The position numbers and the translations under genes are program-made. Positions 39,905-48,810 of a DNA stretch of 64,000 nt are shown piece after piece. The notes beneath the pieces were generated by a model that saw only the letters and a program-made list of their open reading frames with translations, was not told the DNA's origin and ran no database searches. The stretch is from CAWJMD01 sp963845675 (GTDB lineage Bacteria; Actinomycetota; Actinomycetes; Actinomycetales; CAWJMD01): assembly GCA_963845675.1 (NCBI GenBank), contig CAWJSX010000003.1, positions 310,001 through 374,000 on the forward strand, written 5' to 3'. Positions within the stretch are counted from its first letter, which is position 1. Each line of letters opens with the position of its first letter.

Positions 39905-40994
39905 GTGACGTCCCCTTCCTCATCGTCCGGGACGTCCGCGGGCTCGCCCGCGCCCACCGACGTCCACCTGGCCGTCGTCGCGGGTGACGGCATCGGCCCT
40001 GAGGTCGTCGCCGAGGGGCTCAAGGTCCTCGAGGCCGCCGCGGCGGTGACCGGCACGAAGATCCACACCACCGAGTTCGACCTGGGTGCCCGTCGCTGGC
40101 ACGCGACCGGCGAGACGCTGCCCGAGCGGGGCGCTCGCCGAGATCGCCGCTCACGACGCGATCCTGCTCGGCGCCATCGGCGACCCCCAGGTGCCGAGCG
40201 GCGTGCTCGAACGGGGTCTGCTGCTGCGGCTGCGCTTCGAGCTCGACCAGTACGTCAACCTGCGCCCCAGCCGTCTCTTCCCCGGCGTGCAGAGCCCCCT
40301 CGCCGACCCCGGGACCATCGACTTCGTCGTCGTGCGGGAAGGCACTGAGGGTCCGTACACCGGCAACGGTGGGGCCCTGCGCGTGGGCACGCCGGCCGAG
40401 GTCGCCACCGAGGTGAGCGTCAACACCGCCTTCGGGGTCGAGCGCGTCGTCCGTGACGCGTTCACGCGCGCCGCAGCGCGACCGCGACGCCACCTGACGC
40501 TGGTGCACAAGCACAACGTGCTCACGTACGCGGGGCACCTCTGGCGGCGCACCGTCGACGCCGTCGCCGCGGAGTTCCCGACCGTCACGACGGACTACCT
40601 GCACGTGGACGCCGCGATGATCTTCCTCGTGACGGACCCGTCCCGCTTCGACGTCATCGTGACCGACAACCTGTTCGGCGACATCATCACCGACCTCGCC
40701 GCGGCGGTGACAGGGGGCATCGGCCTGGCCGCGTCCGGCAACGTCAACCCCGAGCGCACCACGCCGTCCATGTTCGAGCCCGTGCACGGTTCCGCGCCCG
40801 ACATCGCCGGGACGGGCACGGCCGACCCGACCGCCACCGTGCTCTCCGTCGCCATGCTGCTGGAGCACCTCGGCCTGGTCGAGGCGGCCGGATCGGTGCA
40901 GGCGGCGGTCGCCGCCGACCTCGCCGAACGGTCCACCCTCGGGTCCCGGAGAACCAGCGAGGTGGGCGACGCACTGGCCGCGCGGCTGGGCTAA
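39905..40994 (+). CDS. leuB: 3-isopropylmalate dehydrogenase (one frameshift)
   Basis: NAD-dependent oxidative decarboxylase of leucine synthesis, about 362 residues. Motifs: AVVAGDGIGPEVVAEGLKVL, ILLGAIGDPQVPSG, YVNLRPSRLFPG, VVREGTEGPYTGNGG, LVHKHNVLTYAGHLW, VDAAMIFLVTDPSRFDVIVTDNLFGDIITD and EPVHGSAPDIAGTG. A Ser/Thr-rich 15-residue N-terminal extension follows the GTG at 39905. One extra g near 40132. Nine bases before ilvE. Confidence 0.95.
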
Positions 40995-41003
40995 CGTTCG
41001 ACC

Positions 41004-42118
41004 ATGAGCGCCACCTCGACCAGCTCCGCCGGCCCGACGACCTTCGAGGTCCGCAGCAGTGCGTCTCCCGCGCCCGCGGCCAGGCGCGAGGAGATCCTCG
41101 CCGCACCCGGTTTCGGCAAGTTCTTCACCGACCACCTCGCGCGCGCCACCTGGACACAGGCTGACGGCTGGCACGCGACGAGGGTCGAAGAGTACGCGCC
41201 GATCACCCTCGAGCCCGTCTGCCGCTGTGCTGCACTACGCCCAGGAGATCTTCGAGGGCATGAAGGCGTACCGGCACGCGGACGGCTCGGTGTGGGCCTT
41301 CCGCCCGACCTCGAACGCGGCGCGTTTCGCGCGCTCGGCCCGGCGTCTCGCGCTGCCCGAGCTGCCGGAGGACCTGTTCCTCGGCGTCGCTCGAGGCGCT
41401 CGTGCAGACGGACGTCGACTGGGTGCCGACGGGCGGCGAGACCAGCCTGTACCTGCGGCCGTTCATGTTCGCGTCGGAGGCCTTCCTCGGGGTTCGTCCT
41501 GCAGCGCAGGTGACCTACATGGTGATCGCGTCGCCGGCCGGTGCCTACTTCCCCGGCGGCGTGAAGCCGGTGTCGATCTGGTTGTCGCAGGAGTACACGC
41601 GCGCAGCGCCCGGCGGCACGGGGGCTGCCAAGTGCGGCGGCAACTACGCGTCCAGCCTGCTGGCACAGTCGGAGGCGACGGCTCACGGCTGCGACCAGGT
41701 CTGCTTCCTCGACGCGGTCGAGCACCGGTGGGTCGAGGAGCTCGGCGGCATGAACCTCTTCTTCGTCCAGGACGACGGCTCGGTGGTCACGCCGCGGCTC
41801 ACCGGCACGATCCTCGAGGGGATCACCCGCGACTCGGTCATCACGCTGCTGCGCGACATGGGGCACGACGTGACCGAGCGCCAGGTCGACGTCGCCGAGT
41901 GGCGTGAGGGAGCCGCGTCGGGTCGGCTGACAGAGGTGTTCGCCTGCGGCACCGCGGCGGTGATCACCCCGGTCGGGCGGCTCGTCGAGCCCGGCGCGGA
42001 GCACGTCACGGGGTCGGGCGAGCCGGGCCGGGTGACGAGCCGGGTGCGGCAGGCGCTGCTCGACCTCCAGTACGGCCGCGCCGAGGACACCCGCTGCTGG
42101 CTCCACCGTCTGGCCTGA
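41004..42118 (+). CDS. ilvE: Branched-chain amino acid aminotransferase (frameshifted)
   Basis: Class IV PLP aminotransferase for the last step of Leu, Ile and Val synthesis, about 370 residues. LHYAQEIFEGMKAYRH, SLYLRPFMFASEAFLGV, the PLP lysine in TGAAKCGGNYASSL, LGGMNLFFV and the ending QYGRAEDTRCWLHRL are diagnostic. Breaks near 41216 (extra c) and 41392 (extra g). ATG at 41004; an SRPBCC gene begins 1 base after the stop. Confidence 0.95.
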
Positions 42119-42119
42119 C

Positions 42120-42569
42120 ATGGCGGTCGACGTGGTCACCGAGACGGTCATCGACCGTCCCGTCGAGGTCGTGGCGGAGTTCGTGGGGGACCCCGGCCAC
42201 GCGCCCGAGTGGTACGTGAACATCACGTCGGTGCGGTGGCTGACCCGACCTCCGGTACAGGTCGGCTCGCGGATGGACTTCGTCGCGCGGTTCCTGGGCC
42301 GCACGCTCGCGTACACCTACGAGGTGACCGAGCTCGTTCCCCTGCGCCGGATGGTGATGCGAACGGCGCAGGGACCCTTCCCGATGGAGACGACCTACAC
42401 CTGGGAGCCGGACGGGCCGGGGAGCACGCGCATGACGCTGCGCAACCGCGGTGAGCCCGAGGGCTTCTCGAGGGTCGCGGGTCCGGTCATGGCCACGGCG
42501 ATGCGTCGCGCCAACACCAAGGACCTGGCCCGCCTCAAGCGCCTGCTGGAGTCGCAGCCCGCACGGTGA
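42120..42569 (+). CDS. SRPBCC family protein
   Basis: 149 residues, one polyketide-cyclase/START-like domain: DVVTETVIDRPVEVVAEFVGDPGHAPEWYVNI at the start, YTYEVTELVPLRRMVMRTAQGPFPMETTYTWE in the middle, and a closing helix. Intact; its ATG overlaps the end of ilvE, suggesting cotranscription. Function unknown. Confidence 0.8.
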   Translation: MAVDVVTETVIDRPVEVVAEFVGDPGHAPEWYVNITSVRWLTRPPVQVGSRMDFVARFLGRTLAYTYEVTELVPLRRMVMRTAQGPFPMETTYTWEPDGPGSTRMTLRNRGEPEGFSRVAGPVMATAMRRANTKDLARLKRLLESQPAR

Positions 42570-42603
42570 GACAGAGCGCCCAGGTGGTGGACGGTGTGCG
42601 ACG

Positions 42604-42642
42604 ATGACCGGGATGAACACCACCACGGTCATTATCGACTGA
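42604..42642 (+). CDS. Attenuator leader peptide before cimA
   Basis: A 12-codon frame, MTGMNTTTVIID then TGA (an inner ATG at 42613 is also possible). It packs Thr-Thr-Thr-Val-Ile-Ile just before the stop; one Ile codon is ATT, rare in this genome. A GC-rich hairpin (42643-42675) follows at once, then a terminator with a T-run. This is a classical attenuator layout responding to charged tRNAs for Ile, Val and Thr, fitting a gene for the threonine-independent isoleucine route. Confidence 0.78.
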   Translation: MTGMNTTTVIID

Positions 42643-42675
42643 GCGCGGACCCGGGCCACGAGCCCCGGCCCGCGC
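42643..42675 (+). promoter_or_regulatory. Pause/anti-terminator hairpin in the cimA leader
   Basis: GCGCGG (42643-42648) pairs with CCGCGC (42670-42675), with an inner GGGC/GCCC stem. It starts directly at the leader peptide stop, where a stalled ribosome would disrupt it. Confidence 0.6.
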
Positions 42676-42705
42676 AGACCTCCCGTGCCCACGGGGGGTC
42701 TTTTT
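42676..42705 (+). terminator. Intrinsic terminator of the cimA attenuator
   Basis: An 11-bp stem (42676-42686 with 42691-42701, one G-U pair) with loop GCCC, followed by five T residues (42701-42705). It is the strongest intrinsic terminator in the window and lies 79 bases before cimA. Confidence 0.85.
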
Positions 42706-42783
42706 CGTTGGAGGAGACCCCTCGATGAGGATCGGACAGGGTAGGAGCACGACGACGGACACGACCGACCGGAGCGGACGGCG

Positions 42784-44391
42784 ATGAGCGAGCTGCACGT
42801 CTACGACACGACCTTGCGCGACGGTGCCCAGCAGGAGGGGCTGAACCTCTCCGTGGGCGACAAGCTCGCCATCGCCGCCTCTCTGGACTCGCTCGGCGTG
42901 GGGTTCATCGAGGGCGGCTGGCCGGGGGCCAACCCGAAGGACACCGAGTTCTTCCGACGCGCCTCCACCGAGCTCGACCTCCAGCACGCCCGCCTGGCGG
43001 CGTTCGGTGCCACCCGCCGGCCGGGCACGATGGCCGCCGACGACCCGCAGGTCCGGGCACTGCTCGACGCGAGGACCCCGGTGGTGACGCTGGTCGCCAA
43101 GTCGCACTCGCGTCACGTCGAGCTGGCCCTGCGGACGACGCCGGAGGAGAACCTGGCGATGGTGGCGGACACCGTGTCGTTCCTGCGGCGGCGAGGGCCG
43201 CCAGGTCTTCCTCGACGCCGAGCACTTCTTCGACGGGTACCGCGACGACGCCGACGTACGCGCTGGAGGTGCTGCGCACGGCCGCCGCGGCGGGCGCCGA
43301 GGTCCTGGCACTGTGCGACACCAACGGCGGCATGCTGCCCGACGAGGTCGCCGACGTCGTGCAACGCCGTGCTCGCCGCCAGCGGTGTCTCGTCCAACGG
43401 GTCGTCGGGTGTCCGTCTGGGGATCCACTGCCACAACGACACCGGATGTGCAGTCGCGAACTCGCTCGCCGCGGTCGACGCCGGTGCGGCGCACGTCCAG
43501 GGCACCCTCAACGGGTACGGCGAGCGGACGGGTAACGCCGACCTGCTGACGGTGGTCGCCAACCTCGAGCTGAAGCGCGGCACGAAGGTGCTGCCCGACG
43601 GCATGCTCCGCGAGGGGACGCGGGTGGCGCACCTGGTCAGCGAGATCACCAACGTGCCGGCGTACTCGCGACAGCCGTACGTCGGCGCGAGCGCGTTCGC
43701 CCACAAGGCGGGTCTGCATGCCAGCGCCATCAAGGTCGACCCCAACCTCTACCAGCACATCGACCCGGTCGGCGTCGGCAACGACATGCGCCTGCTCGTC
43801 TCCGAGATGGCCGGCCGCGCGAGCATCGAGCTGAAGGGCCGCGAGCTGGGGTTCGACCTCACGGACCAGCCCGAGGTGGTCGGACGGGTCGTCGCCCGGG
43901 TGAAGGCGATGGAGGCCGCCGGCTACACCTTCGAGGCCGCCGACGCGTCCTTCGAGCTGCTGCTGCACGAGGAGGTCTCCGGGAAGCGCCCCGCCTTCTT
44001 CGTGGCCGAGAGCTGGCGGGTCATCACGGACTCGCGCCCCGGCTCCACGGCCCTCTCGGAGGCGACCGTGAAGCTCGTCGCCGGTGGTGTACGCAAGGTC
44101 GCCACGGGGGAGGGCAACGGACCGGTCAACGCCCTGGACCACGCCCTGCGCCAGGCCCTCCTGCCCGCCTACCCGGAGCTCGAGCACCTCGAGCTGATCG
44201 ACTACCGCGTCCGCATCCTCGACGCCGCCCACGGCACCGACGCCGTCACCAGGGTCCTCATCGAGACGGCGGACCCGGGTACGTCCTGGGAGACCGTCGG
44301 TGTCGCGGGCAACATCCTCGAGGCGTCGTGGGAGGCACTGGTCGACGGCCTCACGTACGGCCTGCTCCGCGCCGGCGTCGCCCCCCGCTGA
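42784..44391 (+). CDS. cimA: Citramalate synthase (frameshifted)
   Basis: Condenses pyruvate and acetyl-CoA to (R)-citramalate, giving isoleucine without threonine. About 534 residues, HMG-CoA-lyase-like TIM barrel: YDTTLRDGAQQEGLNLSVGDKL, FIEGGWPGANPKD, VFLDAEHFFDGYRDD, LALCDTNGGMLPDEV, LGIHCHNDTGCAVANSLAAV, then NGYGERTGNADL and a C-terminal LeuA-type allosteric domain (TALSEATVKLVAGG to VGVAGNILEASWEALVDG). This is the CimA layout rather than LeuA. Three one-base insertions near 43192, 43256 and 43362. ATG at 42784 after a GAGCGGACGG stretch. Confidence 0.92.
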   Translation: MSELHVYDTTLRDGAQQEGLNLSVGDKLAIAASLDSLGVGFIEGGWPGANPKDTEFFRRASTELDLQHARLAAFGATRRPGTMAADDPQVRALLDARTPVVTLVAKSHSRHVELALRTTPEENLAMVADTVSFLRRRGPPGLPRRRALLRRVPRRRRRTRWRCCARPPRRAPRSWHCATPTAACCPTRSPTSCNAVLAASGVSSNGSSGVRLGIHCHNDTGCAVANSLAAVDAGAAHVQGTLNGYGERTGNADLLTVVANLELKRGTKVLPDGMLREGTRVAHLVSEITNVPAYSRQPYVGASAFAHKAGLHASAIKVDPNLYQHIDPVGVGNDMRLLVSEMAGRASIELKGRELGFDLTDQPEVVGRVVARVKAMEAAGYTFEAADASFELLLHEEVSGKRPAFFVAESWRVITDSRPGSTALSEATVKLVAGGVRKVATGEGNGPVNALDHALRQALLPAYPELEHLELIDYRVRILDAAHGTDAVTRVLIETADPGTSWETVGVAGNILEASWEALVDGLTYGLLRAGVAPR

Positions 44392-44395
44392 CGCG

Positions 44396-45334
44396 TCAGG
44401 CGACCGCCGCGCCGGGGCGGTCGGCGAGGTCCTTCTGGAGTATCTCCCGGTCCTCGTCGTCAGCGATCGGGACGGCGACGGCGAGGTCCCACGCGGGCGA
44501 CGCCTCATCCGGCCGGCCGAGGGCCTGCAGCGCCCGCGCCCGAGCCTCGTGGGCGTAGGCCAGGTCGAAGTCCTCCAACCCGTTCCGGGTGCACACGTCC
44601 AGGCACCGGTCGGCCGACCGCAGGGACGCCTCGGGCTGGCCGGTGAGGAGGAGTGCCTTGGCGACCAGGTAGCTCGCCCGCGCCTCGTTCTCGGGGCCGG
44701 CGCCCGTCGCGCGCTGCCAGTGGTACGCGGCCGCGTACGCGCGACGCAGCAGGTCCTCGTCCTGGTCGGGGGAGCGCTCGGGGGCGCCGACGAGCTCCCA
44801 GACCGCGTTGTTCGCCTCCACGGCCTGCCGGCGGTGCCAGTCGCCGTCCGAGGGAACCTCCGTATCCTGGTCCTCGCGCGTCGCCGGGAGCTCCCGTCCC
44901 GTCTCCAGCACGGTCTTCATCGCGTCGAGGACCCAGACCCAGCCGTCCTTGACGTCCGCCCAGGTGATCGGGCTGAAGGCGAGGTCACCGTGCGCGAGCC
45001 GCACCCGGGTCAGGCCGGGGCCGGCGTCCTCGACGGTCCACTCGACGCGGCTCGGGGGCTCCTGCGCCATCGCGGCGTCGTAGAGCACCCGCCACGTCTG
45101 CACGAAGCGCCCCGGGCCGTGCGCCGTCGGCGGTTCCATCACCTCGACCTCGCCCTCGACGGCCGGCCGGTCGTCGGCCCGGACCGTCCGGTACGGGCGC
45201 CCCTGCTGCGGGGGCTCGACGAAGGCGGTGCCGTGGAGGTACCGCCGGGTCCAGTCCGAGTCCGTGATCGCCTCCCACACCTGCTGGGGCGAGGCCGAGA
45301 TGTAGATCTGGTAGACGTGCGCGGTGATGGCCAT
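44396..45334 (-). CDS. SRPBCC (AHSA1) protein with C-terminal helical repeat domain
   Basis: 312 residues. The N-terminal 150 form an activator-of-Hsp90-like SRPBCC domain (HVYQIYISASPQQVWEAITDSDWTRRYLHG, ITWADVKDGWVWVLDAMKTVLETG). The rest is helical and TPR-like (LLRRAYAAAYHWQRATGAGPENEARASYLVAKALLLTGQPEASL). The fusion is seen in actinobacteria. It is 3 bases downstream of an ArsR gene, the usual ArsR-SRPBCC pair, so it is the repressor's partner or target. ATG at 45334. Intact. Confidence 0.82.
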   Translation of the reverse strand: MAITAHVYQIYISASPQQVWEAITDSDWTRRYLHGTAFVEPPQQGRPYRTVRADDRPAVEGEVEVMEPPTAHGPGRFVQTWRVLYDAAMAQEPPSRVEWTVEDAGPGLTRVRLAHGDLAFSPITWADVKDGWVWVLDAMKTVLETGRELPATREDQDTEVPSDGDWHRRQAVEANNAVWELVGAPERSPDQDEDLLRRAYAAAYHWQRATGAGPENEARASYLVAKALLLTGQPEASLRSADRCLDVCTRNGLEDFDLAYAHEARARALQALGRPDEASPAWDLAVAVPIADDEDREILQKDLADRPGAAVA

Positions 45335-45337
45335 GAC

Positions 45338-45676
45338 TCACTCCGAGGGTTGTGCCTGCGGTGGGGTGCGCCGCCGGACCTCGTGCTCGAGATCGACGAG
45401 GGCAGAGGTGAACCGGCCGGAGTAGCGGCTGATCCACCGGTTGGCGATCTGCTCGATCGGAACGGGGTTGAGGTAGTGCCGTCGGGACCGACCGTCCGGC
45501 ACACGGACCACCAGGTCGGCCTGCTCGAGAACCTGGATGTGCTTCATCACGCCGAAGCGCGTCATCTGGGGGAACCGCTCGCACAGCTCGCCCAGAGTCT
45601 GGCCGTCCCGGTCGAAGAGGGCGTCAAGGAGGGCGCGTCGGGTCGGGTCAGCCAGGGCCCGGAAGACATCGGTCAC
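45338..45676 (-). CDS. ArsR-family transcriptional regulator
   Basis: 112-residue winged-helix repressor: FRALADPTRRALLDALFDRDGQTLGELCERFPQMTRFGVMKHIQVLEQADLV. No metal-binding ELCVCDL cysteines, so metal sensing is unlikely. The SRPBCC partner fits the ArsR group that pairs with AHSA1 proteins. GTG start at 45676 (alternative ATG at 45669). Its promoter carries an operator in the spacer. Confidence 0.88.
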   Translation of the reverse strand: MTDVFRALADPTRRALLDALFDRDGQTLGELCERFPQMTRFGVMKHIQVLEQADLVVRVPDGRSRRHYLNPVPIEQIANRWISRYSGRFTSALVDLEHEVRRRTPPQAQPSE

Positions 45677-45682
45677 GTCAGC

Positions 45683-45712
45683 AGGATAGGTGACCAGATG
45701 GTCACATGTGAA
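45683..45712 (-). promoter_or_regulatory. Promoter with embedded operator for arsR-SRPBCC
   Basis: On the minus strand TTCACA (45712-45707) and TATCCT (45688-45683) are separated by 18 bases. A 7+7 palindrome GTGACCA-GA-TGGTCAC (45690-45705) fills that spacer, so a bound repressor would block RNA polymerase. This suggests autoregulation. Confidence 0.6.
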
Positions 45713-45721
45713 GGGGGGATC

Positions 45722-46618
45722 TCAGGTCGCCTGGCCGGAGGCGAGCAGCCGGTCGCACACGTCGACCAGACGTGCCCGCAGCGGCGCCGCCTGCTCGCTG
45801 AGCACCCGCTGCCGCCGTGCGTACTCGGCCTTGCCGTCCGCGGTCTCGATCTGCACGGGCGCGTACCCGAGGTCCTCCAGGTCGTACGGCGAGGCCCGCA
45901 TATCGAGCTCACGCACGTCGCGGGCCAGGTCGAAGCAGGCCAGCAGCAGGTCGGACGGCACAACCGGTCCGAGCTGGCCACACCACTTGTACAGGTCCAT
46001 CGTGGCGTGCAGGCACCCGGGCTGCTCGAGATCGAGGACGCGGGACCTGCTGGGCTGCAAGGCGTTCCGTGGCTTCGCGTCCTCCGTGAAGAAGCGGAAG
46101 GCGTCGAAGTGCGAGCACGCCAGCCGGTGGGACTCCACGACCTCGTCGGTTCCCGCGGACCCGAGGCGCAGCGGCCAGTCCTCGTGCCGTTGTCCGCCCT
46201 CGGGCACCCGGTAGACCATCGCCCACTCGTGCAGCCCGAAGCATCCGAACTGGGCTGTGCGGGAAGCGGTCCTGGTCAGGAGATCGTGCACGAAGCGCAC
46301 GACGGGACCACGGTCGCGCAGGTACCCGGTGATGTCGAGGCGGACCGTCCCCTCGTGCTCGGTGTGCCACCGCCAGTCGAGACGCTCTCGCCACCGCCCG
46401 TGGGGGTCGGGGCCGAGACCCGTGCCGACCCCTGCGTGCCAGCGGCGCAGGGCAGCCGGGCGCAGCCGGTAGTACGTGAACAGGAAGTCCTCGACCGGGT
46501 GCTTCTCCGCGCGGGAGCGACGGCCAAGGTGCGCGGTGACGCGCTGGTCGACGGCGCGCTCGTGGGCCTCGACGAGCGAGGTCCACTCGTCGGCCGGCAG
46601 GATCCTCACGTCGGCCAC
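45722..46618 (-). CDS. Conserved actinobacterial protein annotated as 3-methyladenine DNA glycosylase
   Basis: 298 residues, intact. Sequence such as HPVEDFLFTYYRLRPAALRRWHAG, YRVPEGGQRHEDWPLRLG, HFDAFRFFTEDAKPRN and GCLHATMDLYKWCGQLGP matches a family that databases often label 3-methyladenine DNA glycosylase. No helix-hairpin-helix or AAG-type motif is visible, so the enzymatic label is doubtful. GTG start at 46618, directly after the TetR stop codon, so it is cotranscribed with the TetR gene. Confidence 0.6.
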   Translation of the reverse strand: MADVRILPADEWTSLVEAHERAVDQRVTAHLGRRSRAEKHPVEDFLFTYYRLRPAALRRWHAGVGTGLGPDPHGRWRERLDWRWHTEHEGTVRLDITGYLRDRGPVVRFVHDLLTRTASRTAQFGCFGLHEWAMVYRVPEGGQRHEDWPLRLGSAGTDEVVESHRLACSHFDAFRFFTEDAKPRNALQPSRSRVLDLEQPGCLHATMDLYKWCGQLGPVVPSDLLLACFDLARDVRELDMRASPYDLEDLGYAPVQIETADGKAEYARRQRVLSEQAAPLRARLVDVCDRLLASGQAT

Positions 46619-47287
46619 CTAGCGCCCCCGCGCGGCGTCGAGCGTGCGCTCCAGCCCGTCGAGGACGAGATCGAGCCCGAACGTGAAGTCCTCCACGCGT
46701 CCGGTCCGCATGATCTCGGACACCACCTCGGCAACGTGCGGGAACTCGTCGGCGGGCAGATGGGTCAGGACGTCGGCCGACACCTGCTGCGACTGCTCCA
46801 CCTCGAACGGCAGGCCGATCTGCTGGAGGGTGAACCCGTAGATGTGGCTGTCGAGCGCGTGCCAGGCGTCGAGGGCGCCCGTGACCGAGAACCCGCCCTC
46901 GCGCAGCCGCCCGAGGGTGGCGTCCAGGTAGCGCGTCATCCCGGGGCCGATGGTGAAGCGGGACATCACGAGCAGGGCGGCCCAGGGGTGGGACAGCAGG
47001 ACCTGGTGCGCAGACAGCGCCCGCGTCCGCATGGCCTCCCGCCAGTGGGTGCCCGCTGGGGGGACGTGGATGTCGCCCACCACGAGGTCGACGATGCCGT
47101 CGAGCACCTCGTCCTTGTTGGCCACGTGGTGGTACAGCGACATGGCCTCCACGCCGAGCTCCTGACCGAGCCGGCGCATCGTCACCGACTCGAGGCCGCC
47201 CTCGTCGGCGAGCGCGATCGCCGCCAGCAGCACCCGGTCACGCGTCAGGGGAGTGCGTCGGCTCTTCGGCTCGGCCCGCGCCGGCAT
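46619..47287 (-). CDS. TetR-family transcriptional regulator
   Basis: 222 residues. The helix-turn-helix covers LTRDRVLLAAIALADEGGLESVTMRRLGQELGVEAMSLYHHVANKDEVLDGI, and the C-terminal domain is TetR_C-like (FTIGPGMTRYLDATLGRLREGGFSVTGALDAWHALDSHIYGFTLQQ). ATG at 47287 with GAGGAGG upstream. It is divergent from a decayed oxidoreductase, whose promoter region holds the likely operator. Confidence 0.88.
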   Translation of the reverse strand: MPARAEPKSRRTPLTRDRVLLAAIALADEGGLESVTMRRLGQELGVEAMSLYHHVANKDEVLDGIVDLVVGDIHVPPAGTHWREAMRTRALSAHQVLLSHPWAALLVMSRFTIGPGMTRYLDATLGRLREGGFSVTGALDAWHALDSHIYGFTLQQIGLPFEVEQSQQVSADVLTHLPADEFPHVAEVVSEIMRTGRVEDFTFGLDLVLDGLERTLDAARGR

Positions 47288-47360
47288 GCGGCCTCCTCGT
47301 CCCGGTGGCTCCGGTGCACGTCGGCACCGGGGGTGTACACGATCGCGCACCCAGTCTACT

Positions 47361-47384
47361 TTACGTCGTAAGCATACAACGTAA
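47361..47384. promoter_or_regulatory. TetR operator
   Basis: TTACGTCGTA (47361-47370) and TACAACGTAA (47375-47384) are inverted with one mismatch around AGCA, in an AT-rich patch between the divergent tetR and oxidoreductase remnant. It likely controls both. Confidence 0.65.
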
Positions 47385-47397
47385 GGGCCTGGTTGAC

Positions 47398-47810
47398 GTG
47401 AAGGCGATGATCCAGGACCGCTACGGCTCGGTGGACGTCCTCGAGCAGCGCGACGCACGGAGCGACGACGTCGTGCTCGACATCGGCGGCAACGCACCGC
47501 TGTCCCGTGTGCGCCGCGCCCTGACCCCGAAGGGCACCCTCGTGATCGTCGGTGGTGAGCAGGGCGGACCGTGGCTGGGAGGCACGGAGCGCCCGCTGCG
47601 GGCGACGGCCATGTGCCGTTCGTCGGTCAACGACTGCGCTGGTTCATCGCGCGCGAGAAGCAGGAGGACATCGGCCGGCTGGTCGACCTCGTGGAGGACG
47701 GCACGCTGAGGCCCGTCGTCGACCGGACCTTCGGCCTTCCCGATGCCGTCGAGGCCCTGCGGTACGTCGCCGAGGGACGGGCGCGCGGCAAGGTCCTCAT
47801 CACGGTGTGA
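47398..47810 (+). pseudogene. Remnant of a zinc-free MDR quinone oxidoreductase / NAD(P)-dependent alcohol dehydrogenase
   Basis: The first about 17 residues (VKAMIQDRYGSVDVLEQRD) match the N-terminus of MDR reductases, but the frame then jumps to the C-terminal third: DDVVLDIGGNAPLSRVRRALTPKGTLVIVGGE, then, after a frameshift near 47605, FVGQRLRWFIAREKQEDIGRLVDLVEDG and ALRYVAEGRARGKVLITV. Some 190 residues, including the catalytic and most of the Rossmann region, are absent. Unlike the single-base breaks elsewhere, an in-frame-looking deletion of this size is real decay (or an assembly collapse). It was the probable target of the divergent TetR. Confidence 0.8.
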
Positions 47811-47818
47811 CGGCCCGG

Positions 47819-47858
47819 CCCTGACCCTCGCCCGGCTCGGGCCGGGCGAGGGTCAGGG
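47819..47858. terminator. Bidirectional terminator (17-bp perfect stem)
   Basis: CCCTGACCCTCGCCCGG (47819-47835) pairs perfectly with 47842-47858 around CTCGGG. It lies between the convergent oxidoreductase remnant and the secreted protein gene; its right arm overlaps the latter's stop codon. Confidence 0.8.
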
Positions 47859-48810
47859 GATCAGTGGGAGGTCCGACTTCGACGCCACGTGCAGGTGCTT
47901 GATGATCCGGTCCGGCTTGGGGGTGCCGTTCGCGTACTTCGCGGCGCCGGACTCGTACACGACGTAGATCTTGCCCTGGCTCAGCGTCACGCCCTCGGAC
48001 ATCGTCGGCGCGCGGAAGCACTTCAGCATGTCGTCCTTGTTCGCCTCGTCGAGCTGGGTGTACCCCCGACGGACGACGTAGAGGTTGCTCCGGTTCGTGC
48101 GGCCGTAGCTGGTGCTGTAGACGAAGTAGTCCTCCAGGACGGCCAGCCCCTGCGTCTTCATCGGGCACCTGGATCAGCGCCCCGACCCGGTCGGAGAGGT
48201 TGCCGTCCGCCTTGATCGTGTACTTGCCCATCGACTCACGGCTGTCGTCGGAGAACCTTCCCGCGAACAGCGTGCCGTCGCGGACGGCGAGGAAGGACGC
48301 GCCGTAGACGTCGCCGGCCTTCGTGCCGTCGAGCGCGCCACCGTTGCCCGTGGCCAGGCGGCTCGCCACCGCGTCGGCGTCGTACTTGCGCACCGTGTTG
48401 CTCTGGCCCGACACGTAGACGTAGCCCCCGTGCACGGCGACCCCGCCGGCGTGCCCGGGTCCGATGCGCACCCGGTGGGTGAGGGAGCCGTCACGCTGGT
48501 CGATCCCCTGCAGGAAGCCGCGCTTGCTGTCGTCGTCGGCGTAGTAGCCCGAGATCAGGAGCAGGTCGTGGCCCGCCCCGTAGTAACCGGGCCACGTGGC
48601 CAGGCCCTGCGGGACGAAGGTCTCCAGCGTCGTGGAGCTGAGTGCGTGACTGCGGTTGAACCGGTTGTCGTAGTAGGGCGTCGCGTTGTCGTCGGAGGTG
48701 TTCTCGTTGATGCACTCGATCGTGGCCGCAGCCCCCGGTGCCACCGGAACCGTCAGCAGCGCCACCGCGCAGGCGGCTGCCGCCAGTCCGCCCCGAAGTC
48801 GTCCCGTCAT
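47853..48810 (-). CDS. Secreted beta-propeller-like protein of unknown function (one frameshift)
   Basis: About 318 residues. The signal peptide MTGRLRGGLAAAACAVALLTVPVAPGAAA has a cleavage site near residue 29. The mature part has repeated strand motifs ending in small Gly/Tyr turns (HDLLLISGYYADDDSKRGFLQGID, HAGGVAVHGGYVYVSGQSNTVRKY, YGASFLAVRDGTLFAGRF, GLAVLEDYFVYSTSYGRTNRSNLYVV, EGVTLSQGKIYVVYESGAAKY), like propeller-type secreted proteins of actinobacteria. One break near 48165. ATG at 48810, with an in-frame alternative at 48822. No enzyme motif recognised. Confidence 0.7.
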
